Shown: in pieces, positions 38,772 through 51,108 of the stretch
Layout: every line of letters starts with the position of its first letter
Position numbering within the stretch: position 1 is the first letter of the stretch
Origin: Styela clava
Lineage: Eukaryota; Chordata; Ascidiacea; Stolidobranchia; Styelidae
Direction: 5' to 3'
Assembly: GCF_964204865.1 (NCBI RefSeq)
Contig: NC_135252.1
Coordinates: 11,119,383 to 11,183,382 of the forward strand
DNA length: 64,000 bases
The notes under the pieces: generated by a model
The model's database searches: none
Told to the model about the DNA's origin: nothing
The model's input: the letters and a program-made list of their open reading frames with translations, nothing else
Position numbers and translations under genes: made by a program

Positions 38772-41460
38772 TTACATGGTATATAAATCGACTGGCTTCG
38801 ATTCCGTTTGAACTTCAGTAGGTTGAACATTGGGTTTATAGAGTCTTAAAAGATAACAATTCTATTTTTTATAACATTTATATGCCTATATACAAGCCAG
38901 TGTTATTGCACACACTGTTTTTGTGAAATTGATGAATACAGAAATGATGCATCACCAGTTTCCTCTTTCCCAGTTACCTTCTCGAGGAAGCGTTACCTAT
39001 ACGTACCACAGTACATAGAAAGAGGTTGACCTACTGGCAGAATTATCTGAACAAATTTCCTGTCGGTGTCAAATACAGGTTTTCCAGCCTTATATGCGGA
39101 AATTCTATGACGTAATACTGCGCATTGGTAGTGTTTAAATTGTTAACGCAAATTGTATTTCAAACATGTAATTATTGCATTGCACGATATAAATATATAT
39201 ATATAAGTAATAAAGCCTATATTCGTGCCATGCGACTGATGAAAGTTTCTGTCATTTTATTATCCATTGTCCATTTATCCATTTATTATCAAATATTGGA
39301 GACGAGTTAACTATATGTTGTGTAGTTCAGTGTTTAGAAACTCGTTTATTTATTTTCAATATCACCTGTCATAAAGTCCATCTTCACCCACATTTTCTTG
39401 CCCAGCTTGGGTATGAACGAATTTTAAATTCAACTGTTGATACTCTGTATCATCGACGTCACTATTTTTATTCAATACCCTGAAACATATATAATTTTTG
39501 TCACATCGGAACAGTTTTTAGGTTTCAAGTTCGAAATAAAAATGAGTGTAGAATTTTCGATCTAGATTCTAGAATCACAATGCTTTGCTCTAGAATGTAT
39601 TATGAATATCCATTTAACCTATACTATATCCTTTAGGAATTTAAAAATATAACTGTGAATGATACTTTCAACACTAATGATAAAATGCGAGAGATGCACA
39701 CAGTGTCACCGGCTGTAATGTTTGCAAAATTTATAAAATTATGCAAATCCGAAGCTAAAGGTTCCGTTTGTTGTTTTGTTTATCAAATTTTTTGAAAACG
39801 TAATCCATCATAAACAATCATAACTTATACCGTTATCGGTCATTAAATGTCTATATCTGAATTATTTATATATTGATGTTTGCCCACGCGTATGATGCTT
39901 CTTTGTCCTCTGGTGATGATGGTTCATCCGCTTCATCAGCTTGATTGTGAACTGGTTGTAAATTTAGCTGTTGGTAGTTTGAATTATCAGGTATTTTATT
40001 TTTGTCCAATTCCCTAAAATACAAACAAATACAGTTCAAGAAACGTCCAACGTATCCTGGCGATCCCGAAACACGATGTTTCGCACTAAACGTGTTTACT
40101 AAAATTTGATTTATCTTTAGTAGTTCTTTCCAAATATTTCTGTGAAATGGCTTCGAACAATTTATGTTTTGAATAGAAACCACCAACTGGATTATTTAAA
40201 TTAAAATTATTATTCAGATTGATTCGTCATATTCAAGCAAGTGTATGTTTTGTGAAATTGTGTTTGGGCAAAATTCTAATAAAACCGCACGGAAGTAAAA
40301 TTAAAATATGCATCACAGTCTTGGTGCTTTATCTTGATAAACTGGCTAAAAACAATTAATTTAGTAAAAGCAATTTTGTGCCTAACCAAATCAGTTGTTA
40401 AATTACTATACTGGCCATATATTGGTAGACGTTAGCTCACGCATAAAACATATCTTCGCCCTTTGACTGTTCATTGTCCACAGAAAATCCAGCAACGTCT
40501 TCAGCAGGCAAGAAACCATCATCATCAATTATTGCGTATTCGCTTCAGAATAAAAATAATCTGATTTGTAAACCATATTTGTATGTTCTTCTCCATTTGA
40601 GATATTGATTAAGTGTTATTTGAAACGAAGTAAAAACTCAAACCAGAAGTTTAAGTTGAATAGCCTTGGCCAAATAACAAGTTACAGCTAATTTAATTAT
40701 TCAAGGAATTTTCCGTTTAATGTATTAGTAGAAACATTGTCATGATCTTGAATAGTCGAACGATGAAACCAAGATGTATGTGCCAAGTGCCATAGTGCAT
40801 ATATGCATGATGTAATCAATTTACATAAAAATATATCATCATACTTATTAGGCAAAAAAACGGGCTTTCGATTATGAAGAACAACTTCTTCATATGTTCC
40901 ATTGAAAGTTCCATTTGGTACAGGTGCTTTTCTGTAATAAATTGCAATATAGTTAAGTATTGTTGGATACCACATACCAATAGTACATTTTAATATGCGA
41001 CATGGCAGGCAGTAAGATAATAATTCTTGGATAGAATTAGGTCCCGTTACCAGTAGTTAAAAGAGAAAAGGGCGACTTTGGTCCTGTAAACACGAACACA
41101 ACAACAACTTAAAAAAATTGTACTCATACTTTATGTTAGAAATAATGAAATTCAAAAAGAAAAATTTTTTTTCGATTTTGTAAAATATTTGATTGTTGGT
41201 AAGGAAGTAAAGAAATTAATAATACGTGACTACCCTTCTTTGATATATGTCTAATTGTCTACAACTTACTCAACATTTCGCTTGTCAGCCGGTTCGTTTG
41301 TTTTCTGTCTGTAAATGGAATATTGTTGTGAGTTACTTGTTTGTTCGATGAAGGTAACATGATGTTTATTTTTTGTTTTACCTTATATAGAAAAAATAAT
41401 ATGCAATTCAGATGACAGCAATTAAAACAAACACTCCTATGACCGCGCCGGCTATGGGAC
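38772..41460 (-). pseudogene. Headless tail block: transmembrane plus cytoplasmic exons with a nonsense codon in the TM exon
   Basis: Exons homologous to genes 5 and 6: TM 41382-41460, 41270-41308, 40845-40931 (YEEV), 40441-40542 (YAII, FYA), terminal cassette 1 39866-40013 (YQQL, stop) and terminal cassette 2 39366-39479 plus 38772-38844 (YQQL, LYTM, stop TAA 38772-38774). The TM exon carries TGA at 41408-41410, where genes 5 and 6 have GGA, cutting the protein inside the membrane segment. No ectodomain lies between it and the gene 5 tail. All cytoplasmic exons remain open with good splice sites and phase 2-2, so it may serve as extra 3' cassettes for gene 5 if its TM exon is skipped. Otherwise it is a recent pseudogene. 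Confidence 0.7.
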
Positions 41461-41484
41461 CTACAAATATAAAAAAAAAATCAA

Positions 41485-41554
41485 CATGGTATATAAATCG
41501 ACTGGCTTAGATTCCGTTTGAACTTTAGTAGGTTGAACATTGGGTTTATAGAGT
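41485..41554 (-). pseudogene. Orphan copy of the LYTM terminal exon
   Basis: Nearly identical to 38772-38844 but with its stop region replaced (the TTACATGG context became TCAACATGG). Just to its right the sequence jumps from the equivalent of 38866 to the equivalent of 39566 across a short attcta overlap. This duplication therefore lost the whole cassette-2 YQQL exon. It marks the breakpoint between the two tail blocks. Confidence 0.65.
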
Positions 41555-41584
41555 CTTAAAAGATAACAATTCTAGAATCACAAT

Positions 41585-42767
41585 TAGGGTTTTGTTTTTT
41601 ATCAATTCTAAAAAAAACATCGTGTTTTAAATCAAATATTTTCTGTATTATTTGTATTTTTTATTGAAATACCCCCTGCATCGCCGCGAAACTACGCCAA
41701 AACGTTGCATTCTGGCAGATGCACACGCAGCCGGAATTATAATTTCAAAATATAAGTAAAATTTTATAATTTGACTTTCGCTTCTATTGCGTACATTTAT
41801 CGCCATGCTTGTATCTCCACCAAAGTCATAAGATTATACCCGGAATGTTTAGCCGAGATATCAGAGAGACGTTTTGAGTAAGAAAAATTATGAAAATTAG
41901 CTCACGAGCCCACTACAAAAGCAATTAGATCAAGTGCAGCCCTCCGGCAAAACGAGTGGGTTGCGATAATGAAGAATATGCTCATATCGGCGGTAATCTA
42001 CTAATATAAACGACGAGACACCCTAGCGGCTAGGGTCACCATATTTAAAAAAGCAAAATTCCGGACAGTGCATGCTATTTTCATGACCTCGTAGTAAAAA
42101 ATATGCGCACGGTACGAAATAACAATGTTCTGTATTATCAGATTCCGGACATTTGAGCGTTTTTTAAATTCTTTCCGGACGCAAAATTTGACCCTAAATT
42201 CTGGACGGTATGGCAACCCTACCCTAGCTTAGCCTATGCTAATTGTAGGAGTCCTCGGATGCAAAGACGCCACAACTAATCTGTTATGACGCCTAAATAT
42301 GGATTTCGAGTTCATGTATTGACATTTTCCTCATAAAATGAGGGCATTATTACGGCTAATACTGTCCGGTTAATTTATGCTTAGCATGCTTTGTTTTCAA
42401 GGTTAAAGTGATGGAGCTTTTCAAGGTTATACGAACTCATTTATTCGATCGCATTTTCGCGATTTCAATTTTGGCAAGATGGTTTCGTCGCAACAGGCTC
42501 GTTCAATTAATGGCTTATCGGTTGCGTCTTACTGCGCCAACCACTGAACTACAGCTTGAGAAGGTGTACATAAGCCTCTATCGATATTTGTGGCGTTTTG
42601 AAAGATTTATTGCAAATAAGAAGCGCTTGGCAAGTTTTTACGTCCATTTTTCTTCAACCTATTTAATACAAAAAAATCAAATAGTACAGCCATTTTGAAC
42701 AAAAAAGGCATAAAAAACTTGATTTAAAACAATTGTTTTAAAACAATTCTTTTTGAACAAATCCCTA
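41585..42767. mobile_element. hAT-type element between the two tail blocks, 1.18 kb
   Basis: Termini TAGGGTTTTGTT and, inverted, TAGGGATTTGTT are flanked by a perfect 8-bp duplication atcacaat (41577-41584, 42768-42775). The original site is visible intact near 39570. A smaller hAT-like segment (about 42022-42221, ends TAGGGTCACCATAT and TAGGGTTGCCATA inverted) appears nested. A 96-codon plus-strand frame at 42408-42698 lies inside and matches nothing I recognise. Confidence 0.8.
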
Positions 42768-43066
42768 ATCACAATGCTTTGCTCTAGAATGTATTATGAA
42801 TATCCATTTAACCTATCATATAGCCTTTAGGAATTTAAAAATATAACAGTGAATGATACTTTCAACACTAACGATAAAATGCGAGAGATGTACACAGTGT
42901 CACCAGATGTAATGTTTGCAAAATTTATAAAATTATGCAAATTCGAAGATAAAATATTTAAGGTTCCGTTTGTTGTTTTGTTTATCAAATTTTTTAAAAC
43001 GTAATCCATCAAAAACAATCATAACTTATACCGTTATCGGTCAGTAAATGCCTATATCTGAATTAT

Positions 43067-46000
43067 TTATATATTGATGTTTGCCCACGCGTAGGATGCT
43101 TCTTTGTCCTCTGGTGATGATAGTTCATCCGCTTCATCAGCTTGATTGTGAACGGGTTGTAAATTCAGCTGTTGGTAGTTTGAATCATCAGGTATTTTAT
43201 TTTTGTCCAATTCCCTAAAATACAAACAAATACAGTTTAAGAATCGTCGTCCAACGTATCCTGGCGATCCCGAAACACGATGTTTCTCACTAAACGTGTT
43301 TACTGAAATTTGATTCATCTTTAGTAGTTCTTTTCAAATATTTCTGTGAAATGGCTCTGACAATTTGTGTTTTGAATAAAAACCAACAACTAGATTATTT
43401 AAATTAAAATTATTATTTTCAATTGATTCGTCATATTCAAGCAAGAATATGTTTTGTAAAATTGTTGCTTTATCTTGATAAACTGGCTAAAACAATTAAT
43501 TTAGTAAAAGCAAATTTTGTGCCTAACCAAATTAGTTGTTAAATTACTATAATGGCCATATTTTGGTAGACGTTAGCTCACGCATAAAACATATCTTCGC
43601 CCTTTGACTGTTCATTGTCAACAGAAAATCCAGCAACGTCTTCAGCAGGCAAGAAACCATCATCATCAATTATTGCGTATTCGCTTCAGAATAAAAATAA
43701 TCTGTTTTGTAAACCATATTTGTATGTTCTTCTCCATTTGAGATATTGGTTAAGTGTTATTTGAAACGAAGTAAAAACTCAAACCAGAAGTTTGAGTTAC
43801 CTTGGCCAAATAACAAGCTACAGCTAATTTAATTATTTAAGGAATTTTCCGTTTAACGTATTAGTAGAAACATTAAAATTGTCATGATTTTGAATAGTCG
43901 AACGATGAAACCAAGATGTATGTGCCAAGTGCCATAGTGCATATATGCATGATGTAATCAATTTACATAAAAATATATAATCGTACTTATTAGGCAAAAT
44001 AACGGGCTTTCGATTATCAAGAACAACTTCTTCATATGTTCCATTGAAAGTTCCATTTGGTACAGGTGCTTTTCTGTAATAAATTGCAATGTTCAGTATT
44101 GTTGGATACCACATACCAATAATACATTTTAATATGCGACATGGCAGGCAGTAAGATGAGAATTCTTGGATATAATTAGGTCCCGTTACCAGTGGTTAAA
44201 AGAGAAAAGGGCGACTTTTTGTCCCGTAAACACGAACACAACAACAACTTATGAAAATTGTACTCATACTTTATGTTAGAAATAATGAAATTCAAAATGA
44301 ATTTTTTTTTTCGATTTTGTATAATATTCAATTGTTGGTAATGAAGTAAAGATAATTAATAATACGTGACTACCCTTCTTTGATATACGTCAAATTGTCT
44401 ACAACTTACTCAACTTTTCGCTTTTCAGCCGGTTCATTTGTTTTCTGTCTGTAAATGAAATATTGTTGTGAGTTACTTGTTAGTTCGAGGAAGGTATCAT
44501 GATGTTTGTTTTTTGTTTTACCTTTTATAGAAAAAATAAAATGCAATTCCGATGACAGCAAGTAAAACAAACACTCCTACGACTGCGCCGGCTATGGGAC
44601 CTACAAATATAAAAATCGGTAAAATATATCAAAGTACTATATTTTAATCAGTATTATTTATCGTTCAGGAGGACCAAAAATGAACAATAAAAGGTATGAA
44701 AATAGAATGGAAACAGTAGCGTCTATTTTAAAATATTTTTTTTTACATCTGCAAGTCTTGTAACCAAGTTTATAAAATGAAGCATTTGAGTTTTTATGAA
44801 TATGGAATTACATTTGTCTGAAGACATATAATAAATACCAACTATTGATAAAAAGAATTCTGATAAAATTGGTTTGCTCTGTTAGTTTTCAGAATATCGT
44901 TTCGCAGAACTATAGTTCCACAGAAAGACACACTGTTTTCGTTTATAAGAGTTAGCATTTACTTGATTGTACTTGTATACCTGAATGACTGACTCCTACT
45001 GTGGCTTTTTCATTACCTATTTGCTATCCGCACAGAGAGAAACAACGTTGTTTAAAAATGTCATCATATAGGTCTCGATTACAAATTCTTGTTTACAAGT
45101 TGATGTAGTAAAAATGTATATTCATATTCAAATTACAACCATCTCGATCATGATTCATTCACTACTATTGCGCATTATTTTTGTTTTGTTCATTAGCTCT
45201 GCGTACTTGTATCCATGTGCATGCATGATATACCCGTTTGATAGTTACCGGCATTGCTGGGTGAATTTTCCTTTGTTGGTGATATTGACTGCGTTATTTC
45301 GCTCAAATTCGGCTTATCGTTGGTTGCTGTAACAACAACATAATATTGAAACGATTGTTATGTCCACTACGTGTCCAAACAGACATAAAATAAAAATGGG
45401 ACCATTGATACTAAAGATCAGCATTTTCCAAACTTTTTTGGCCACGGAATACTTACGCTTTTTATCTCGCCTCGCGGAACACCAAAAATGAAAAGGTAAA
45501 ATTGATAAAGAAAAATGGTGTATTGCAGCGGTCCCAAAAAGTGCGCTACTACAGTACTGTTGCCAAATGCGCCGCGAAAACTAACAAAAGTGTATTCAAC
45601 ATACCTAAAATATGATTGAATATTTGTGTATGTATGTCTGAAGAAGTCTGACCTTTGTCAGACGAAACGTTACAGGAAGATATTTGTGTTAGTGTGTAGC
45701 AAGACTCTTGAATCACTTAGGATTGTTATCTCTACTCTTGCTACAGCATCCTTGCAATATATGTCTACGGATCCACCGGCACAAAAGAATAGAAGAAGGA
45801 TAAGTAGTTAGTCTCGCAGAAACCAAATAATCAGCGGATATTTTGCATATTGCATTCAAATGTTTATTGCTCCTTACTTTAAATGCTGTGTATCTGGATC
45901 AATAAATTCATTTTAACTTTCTTTGTCGTTTACTTTCTATTACGTAGTACGTAATACGTAGTACGTACTAGTACTTTGTTCAATTTTGCGAGCTGGAGTT

Positions 46001-48502
46001 TGTTTATCTGCTGAATCGAGTTTAGCGAACATGAGTGATTTTTTCATCATTTTCAAGTAAAATCAGGTAGAGCTTGAGAAAGAAGAGTTGACCTTTTGCA
46101 TTTGTCCGCTTTAGGCCGACCGTGACGCGATATTGAACGGTCGCTAGTTGTGCGACAACTTCACGATCCCGAGATAGCCATGGCGACCAATTTGGTTGTA
46201 ATTTTGGTCCATTTGGAAGATGCTCGGGGAACACTAGTGTTACGCGGAACACAGTTTGGGAAACGCTGCTATAGATTATAGAAGGTAAATAGTAGATTAT
46301 AAAATTAGTGAATGATTGGCTTCTGGCTATGAAACTAGCAACTGTATCTAACATATTTAAGACAGTGCGTAAACTTGAAATCTTTTAATAAATGGGTGGA
46401 ATTTATATAAGTGCTAACACTTTTAACATTTAAATTAATACCTGCGTTTACTGTCGTCTCGGATATTGTTATTGGTATTGACGATGTCATTGATTCATCT
46501 ATGTTAGCTGTTATAGATATTGTTCCCGTTTTCTCTACAATTTGTTGAACAGTACAATTCGGTGAAAAAAAAATATCCGTTCGCATTTAATATGATACAA
46601 AAAATAAAAATGTCAGACGTCAAGGCATTTTGTATTTGCTTTTGTCAAATAACAATTTATAGTCCTTGTTCGTGGAATTATATTTCTGTCATAAAATATA
46701 TCAGAAAAAAAAGATAATAGGTTTTATCACTATTATTTTCCACGTATTTAGTTTTGCATTCTCAGTATAAATTATGAGTATTTAATAAAGTTATATGTAA
46801 AATTATGAAACATGCGTAATATGTGATAAGCATGAAGATCTTGTGACCAAATATACATTTATATGCTATTTTATATACAGAACTATACCAAATATTATCA
46901 AAAAAGCCATTAACGTTATCACTGATGACAAGTGCGATAGCCAAGGTAAGTGGGCTATTGAAACAATTATTATATTAAATTGAATTTCTGGTCGAATTCT
47001 GTTACCTGTAGTCGGCGGAGAACTTTCTTTAGTTGTTTCAACAGGTATTGTCGTTGTTTCTCGTGTTGTACTTCCATCTGTTGTGTACAGTATGTGTTTT
47101 ATATTAATTTACACTTATAAATTTGATGGGTTCAATATGGAGTCCGAATAAAATTATTCAGTTTCTTAATTTGATTCATCAAATAAGAATACATTTTTAT
47201 GCAAATTCATTCTGAGTTTCGCCCCTGCTTTAGATGAATTCAATACACACCAAAGTTATTATTATATAGATATTCAGAGTTTTATGATAATTTCATCAAT
47301 TTAATATTAATTTTGGATGAGTACTGTGTTTCCCCGAAAATAAGACCTACCTGAAAATAGGACCTAGCATGAATTTTAAAAATATTTTTAATATAAGCCT
47401 CCCCTTAAAATAAGAGACCAAGTCGATAGCGCAAAATTGTTTTTGACCTAGTCGATAACAAGAAATATTTCCCACTCGTTTTGACGGATTAATAATCTAT
47501 GTTGTTTAGTAGTTATTTTAAATAAAAACGTGGTATTATAAGTAAATGGATATCGGTTTTCATATTTTGTATATTTGAAAATCTCGTAATTCTTTACTTT
47601 GTAATTTTGTTTTTGATAAATGGAGTTAAGGACATCCCCCGAAAATAGGCCCTAGCGTTATTTTTCGAAAGAAAATTGAAATAAGCCACTGTCTTATTTT
47701 CGGGTAAACACAGTATAGATACTACTTGTAATATATGTCGAATTTGCCGTAGATGTTGTTGGTGTTACCGAGTAGGCTGTTGATGGGTCTGTTGTAACTT
47801 GCTGTGTAGTTGTATCTGCAAAAAAATCCATTACATAGCAGCGACAGATTATAATAGTATCTATAAAGATTAATCAGAAAAATTGGTATGTGGTAATTTT
47901 ATTAATTTTTGCTGATTGAATTGAAAAAGTGTACAACGATTTATAAATCATTGCACAAAATTCCACCGAATAAAGAAATGCAATATAAATTTATCAAATA
48001 ATACACATTATCTATTATCATATTATGCTCTGATCTTGTTAGAATATAAAACGATTAGTCAATGGTTAATTGGCTATAGAACCCGCTAAAAAGATTTTAA
48101 AAGATATTTTTTTCATTTTCTTCTATCAAAACTTGAACATAAGGCTATTTTATTATTATTGAAAGAACTGTACCTACAAACTCAGTCGTAGGAATGTAAA
48201 GATCAAATTGCACTTTTTTCTATATTCTATACATTCGCAAGATTTCATGATAGATGTGCTATATTGTACAAATGAGAGATCATATCAAAAACAATAGGTA
48301 AGTAAAATTAGATTTTACAATATTGAACTTGTGGAGGAGATTGGAGAGATTGAAGATTAAGGAGGAAGAGACCAACAACATCACGTTCAATAACATTATC
48401 CAAGCATGATTTGAAAAATAGAAGATTCCTACCTGCACTGATATCCGCATTTATCAGCCAGCCACGACTAATCAATACGAAGATCAAAGATACAACAAAC
48501 AT
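43067..48502 (-). CDS. Gene 5: Ig-less stalk receptor with ITAM-type tail (285 aa)
   Basis: Exons: signal 48433-48502 (MFVVSLIFVLISRGWLINA); stalk 47726-47815, 47006-47077, 46442-46534, 45249-45326; TM 44522-44600; tail 44410-44448, 43987-44073, 43582-43683, 43067-43214 (stop TAA 43067-43069). Total 858 bp. Gene 4 has an Ig exon between signal and stalk; gene 5 has none, and the deletion scars are readable (see 48172-48190). The extracellular part is therefore only a Thr/Ser/Pro stalk of about 110 residues. The TM GPIAGAVVGVFVLLAVIGIAF has a GxxxG motif and no charged residue. The tail carries YEEV, YAII, YAEL and YQQL; the last two make an ITAM, YAELDKNKIPDDSNYQQL, with the first tyrosine in one exon and its +3 leucine in the next. 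A second, damaged tail block lies downstream. Confidence 0.77.
45419..46268. mobile_element. hAT-type element in a gene 5 intron
   Basis: The left end CAGCATTTTCCAAACTTT and inverted right end CAGCGTTTCCCAAACT are flanked by ctaaagat and ctatagat (8 bp, one mismatch). The matching gene 6 intron near 53770 reads ctatagaaag with no insertion. A Penelope-like, hammerhead-like segment lies inside at about 45620. Confidence 0.75.
45630..45680 (+). ncRNA. Hammerhead-ribozyme-like core, probably from a Penelope-type retroelement
   Basis: CTGAAGA (45638-45644), a perfect 7-bp stem GTCTGAC/GTCAGAC with loop CTTT (45646-45663), then GAAAC (45664-45668). This matches the CUGANGA, stem II, GAAA core of type I hammerheads, which are known in Penelope-like elements. 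A convincing stem III and cleavage triplet were not found, so it may be a partial or dead copy. Confidence 0.4.
47324..47713. mobile_element. MITE with CCCCGAAAATAAGA inverted termini
   Basis: Ends CTGTGTTTCCCCGAAAATAA and its near-perfect inverse, flanked by TA dinucleotides (Tc1/mariner-type target). It lies 12 bp from a gene 5 stalk exon. The equivalent gene 4 intron lacks it. A related degenerate copy is nested at 16768-17176. Confidence 0.75.
48172..48190 (-). pseudogene. Scar of a deleted stalk exon and lost Ig exon in gene 5
   Basis: The sequence acctacaaactcagtcgtag is the 3' end and donor of the gene 4 stalk exon 34149-34208, but it is fused directly to sequence equivalent to 34494 onward. 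The acceptor and most of the exon are gone. A second join near 48335-48385 removes the region corresponding to the gene 4 Ig exon (34687-34992). Confidence 0.7.
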
Positions 48503-50391
48503 AATACAAATCTTTTTATCTAGTTATTGTATTTTGCAATAATATATTATATTTTTACTAGTCAACATGGTTACATCGCATCTTAATCATACATTACCTC
48601 CTGAAAATGATAATTGTAAATATTTGAATACCGACCTCGTTCATTTATATTGTAATTAAATGTCTTAGCGTTTGCTTTGATCATGAATGAATACTCTAGT
48701 CTAGTCCAACATACACCAACCTAGATGCTCTTTGTTATTTGAAGATATTCGATGGAAATTTAAAAAAAAATGGAAAAAAATATATATATATATTCGATGG
48801 CCTACATTAATTTGTGTGTTGATTTCACGAGCGTGCTGGCGATTCATCGCTGATATAAAATACAACAGTTTATTGTTTATTTCAATACCATTGCTTCACA
48901 AAAGTTGCCTGAGGAAAAAATATACACCCTTTCCGAACCGAATAGTCAAATATCACAAATTATTGTCCAGTTTAAAATTTCACAATAGAAGTGTTACAGC
49001 GTCCCATAGTCAGTTGAACACACTAAAATCAATGTGCTATTCAGCTGTCACAAACTTGCATAAAGGTTACAGTGAAGCGAAATGATCTGGAGACAATTTT
49101 TATTAGATCTACTCAACCACAAATGATGACAATCCCAAACAGAATTCTAATCAGAATCATATCGACACCCAGGCATTTGTGCGAACTTATTAGACTATCC
49201 TTCATATAACAACTTGAGGGAAATCTTTCCACTGAATTTGTGTAACTTTCTTATGAGGACCTTCATGTACCCTTCTCTTCGCACCTTTATGTAATAAAAC
49301 TAAGTTATTTGTATATTGTCAGATGGAGCAAAACCAGCCCCTGGAAAAAACATCATCGAACAATTTCTCTATCAGCGCATGATTGCCACCAGGTATATTC
49401 ATGTCGATGATAAATAAAGCACAGCCGGTGTATAGCAAAACGATGTAATTTACCGACGTTTCGTATTTCTATTCAGAATAACTTCATCAAGACATGATAT
49501 GAAAGCACACTAACGTATATATAGAGAGAGAAAAGCAAGAAGAAAGAAAAAATTATCACGTCAAATTCGAAACGTCCGCAAATTACATCGTTTTGCTACA
49601 CACCGGCTGTGCTTTATTTATCATCGACAATTTCTCTATTGTTGTATATGTTTCATTTAATGGGGAACAACTGCAACGTTTTGACTCCAACATTCCTCCA
49701 CCATAACCATACGTGTTTTCATTTATTTATTCGAATAAAGACATCATAGTAAGCTAAAAGGTATATTAGGTGGAAGGCGAAGTTATATTGTGGCATAATA
49801 TACAATCAATCAAGTTCAAACATTGTATCTTACTAGTATGATTCATAGCAATGTTCTTGAAATGTTGAAAATATCAAACAATAATATAAAAAAATATTAA
49901 ACAGTTCTGTATAATATATAGTATTTAATCTTCAAAATATTGTAGAAATCCATGTAAGATTTACAGTTTTCTTCATCTTGGCATACACAGTAGGTTTTCA
50001 CTCGTCATTCTCAACGAAACTATTAATGTCTCCACTTTTCTTTGATTTGTTTACCCTGGTGAAATGTTGATAAGATATCAGATAATTCATTTTAAGTATC
50101 TGTAGATTTTTTATAATACCATTCTGAATATATAGGGATATTTGACTTGGCACCGAAGTGCCGATAAATATCAGATATTTATTATTCACTTCAAATCAGT
50201 ATTTGTATTGAAGTTCACTATCGTTCAGACGTTAATTTTCAAATGCTAAAAGTGTAGCAGTGTATAAAAATCTCTGAAAGTGACATTCCGCGATCACAGC
50301 AAAGAAAGCGATACTATTGACTATACATGTCTGGTTCGGCTCAAGATGACCATGTTATAATATGTCTATAATATAGATATCAATTTAATAC
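48503..50391. other. Intergenic between gene 5 and gene 6, duplicate of 35.5-38.7 kb
   Basis: Colinear with 35500-38770 apart from insertions and deletions. It lacks the GGGCC-rich element but has its own insertion at 49373-49627. No gene was recognised; short frames here are not conserved with the partner copy. Confidence 0.55.
49373..49627. mobile_element. Retroposon-like insertion with inverted repeats and 12-bp target duplication
   Basis: The duplicated target caatttctctat is at 49361-49372 and 49628-49639. The insert has facing arms gtcgatgataaataaagcac / gtgctttatttatcatcgac (49403-49450 and 49580-49628). It also contains taccgacgtttcg with gaataacttcatcaa, reminiscent of Penelope-type ends. 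The paralogous site near 37915 is empty. Confidence 0.55.
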
Positions 50392-51108
50392 TTACATGGT
50401 ATATAAACCGACTGGCTTAGATTCCGTTTGAACTTCAGTAGGTTGAACATCGGGTTTATAAAGTCTTAAAAGAAAACAATTCCATTTTTTATCAAATATT
50501 TAGAATTTGCCAAACACTATGCCCATGTATTTCCTTATATATATAAAGATCAGTGGTATTACAAACGATGTTTTTTGTGAAATTGATGAATACAGAGATA
50601 ATGGATCATCTGTTTCCTCTTTCCCTGTTACCTTCTCGAGTAAGCGTTACAATAGGTTGACCTACTGGCAGAATTGTCTGAACAGACTTCCTGGCGGTGT
50701 CATGTACAGGTTATCAAGCTCTATATGCGGAAATTTCATGACGTAGTACGTACTACGCGTTGGTTGGTAGTTCAACGCAAATTGTGTTAAATATATGCAA
50801 TTATTGCATCGTATGATACAAGTACTAAAGCCTATATTCGTGCCTTGCAACTGATAAAAGTTTCTGTCCGCTCACAACGATTGAAAAATTAACAAGATAC
50901 TCTGGCTGTCCATTTGTTATGAAATGAAGACGGTTGAACTATATGTTGTGTACTTCAGGGTTTAGAAACTCGTTTATTTATTTTCTGTTATCACCTGTTA
51001 TAAAGTACTTCGTCATCCGGATTTTCTGGCTCAGCTTGCGTATGAACGGATTGTAGATTCAACTGTTGATACTCTGTATCGTCGACGTTACTATTTTGAT
51101 TCAATACT
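50392..51108 (-). CDS. Gene 6 alternative terminal exons (cassette 2)
   Basis: Exon 50995-51108 begins after ttttag and its first base completes the same alanine codon as cassette 1. It encodes VLNQNSNVDDTEYQQLNL and ends at LYNR. Exon 50392-50464 continues LYKPDVQPTEV and stops after GLYTM. It is reached by skipping 51473-51620, or is the older end. The same pair is kept open in the tail block at 38772-39479, but only the second exon survives (as an orphan) beside gene 5. Conservation of both cassettes in two copies argues that both are used. Confidence 0.65.

Noticed and set aside
42408-42698. 96-codon plus-strand frame
   Set aside because: It lies wholly inside a non-autonomous hAT element and resembles no transposase motif; probably chance.
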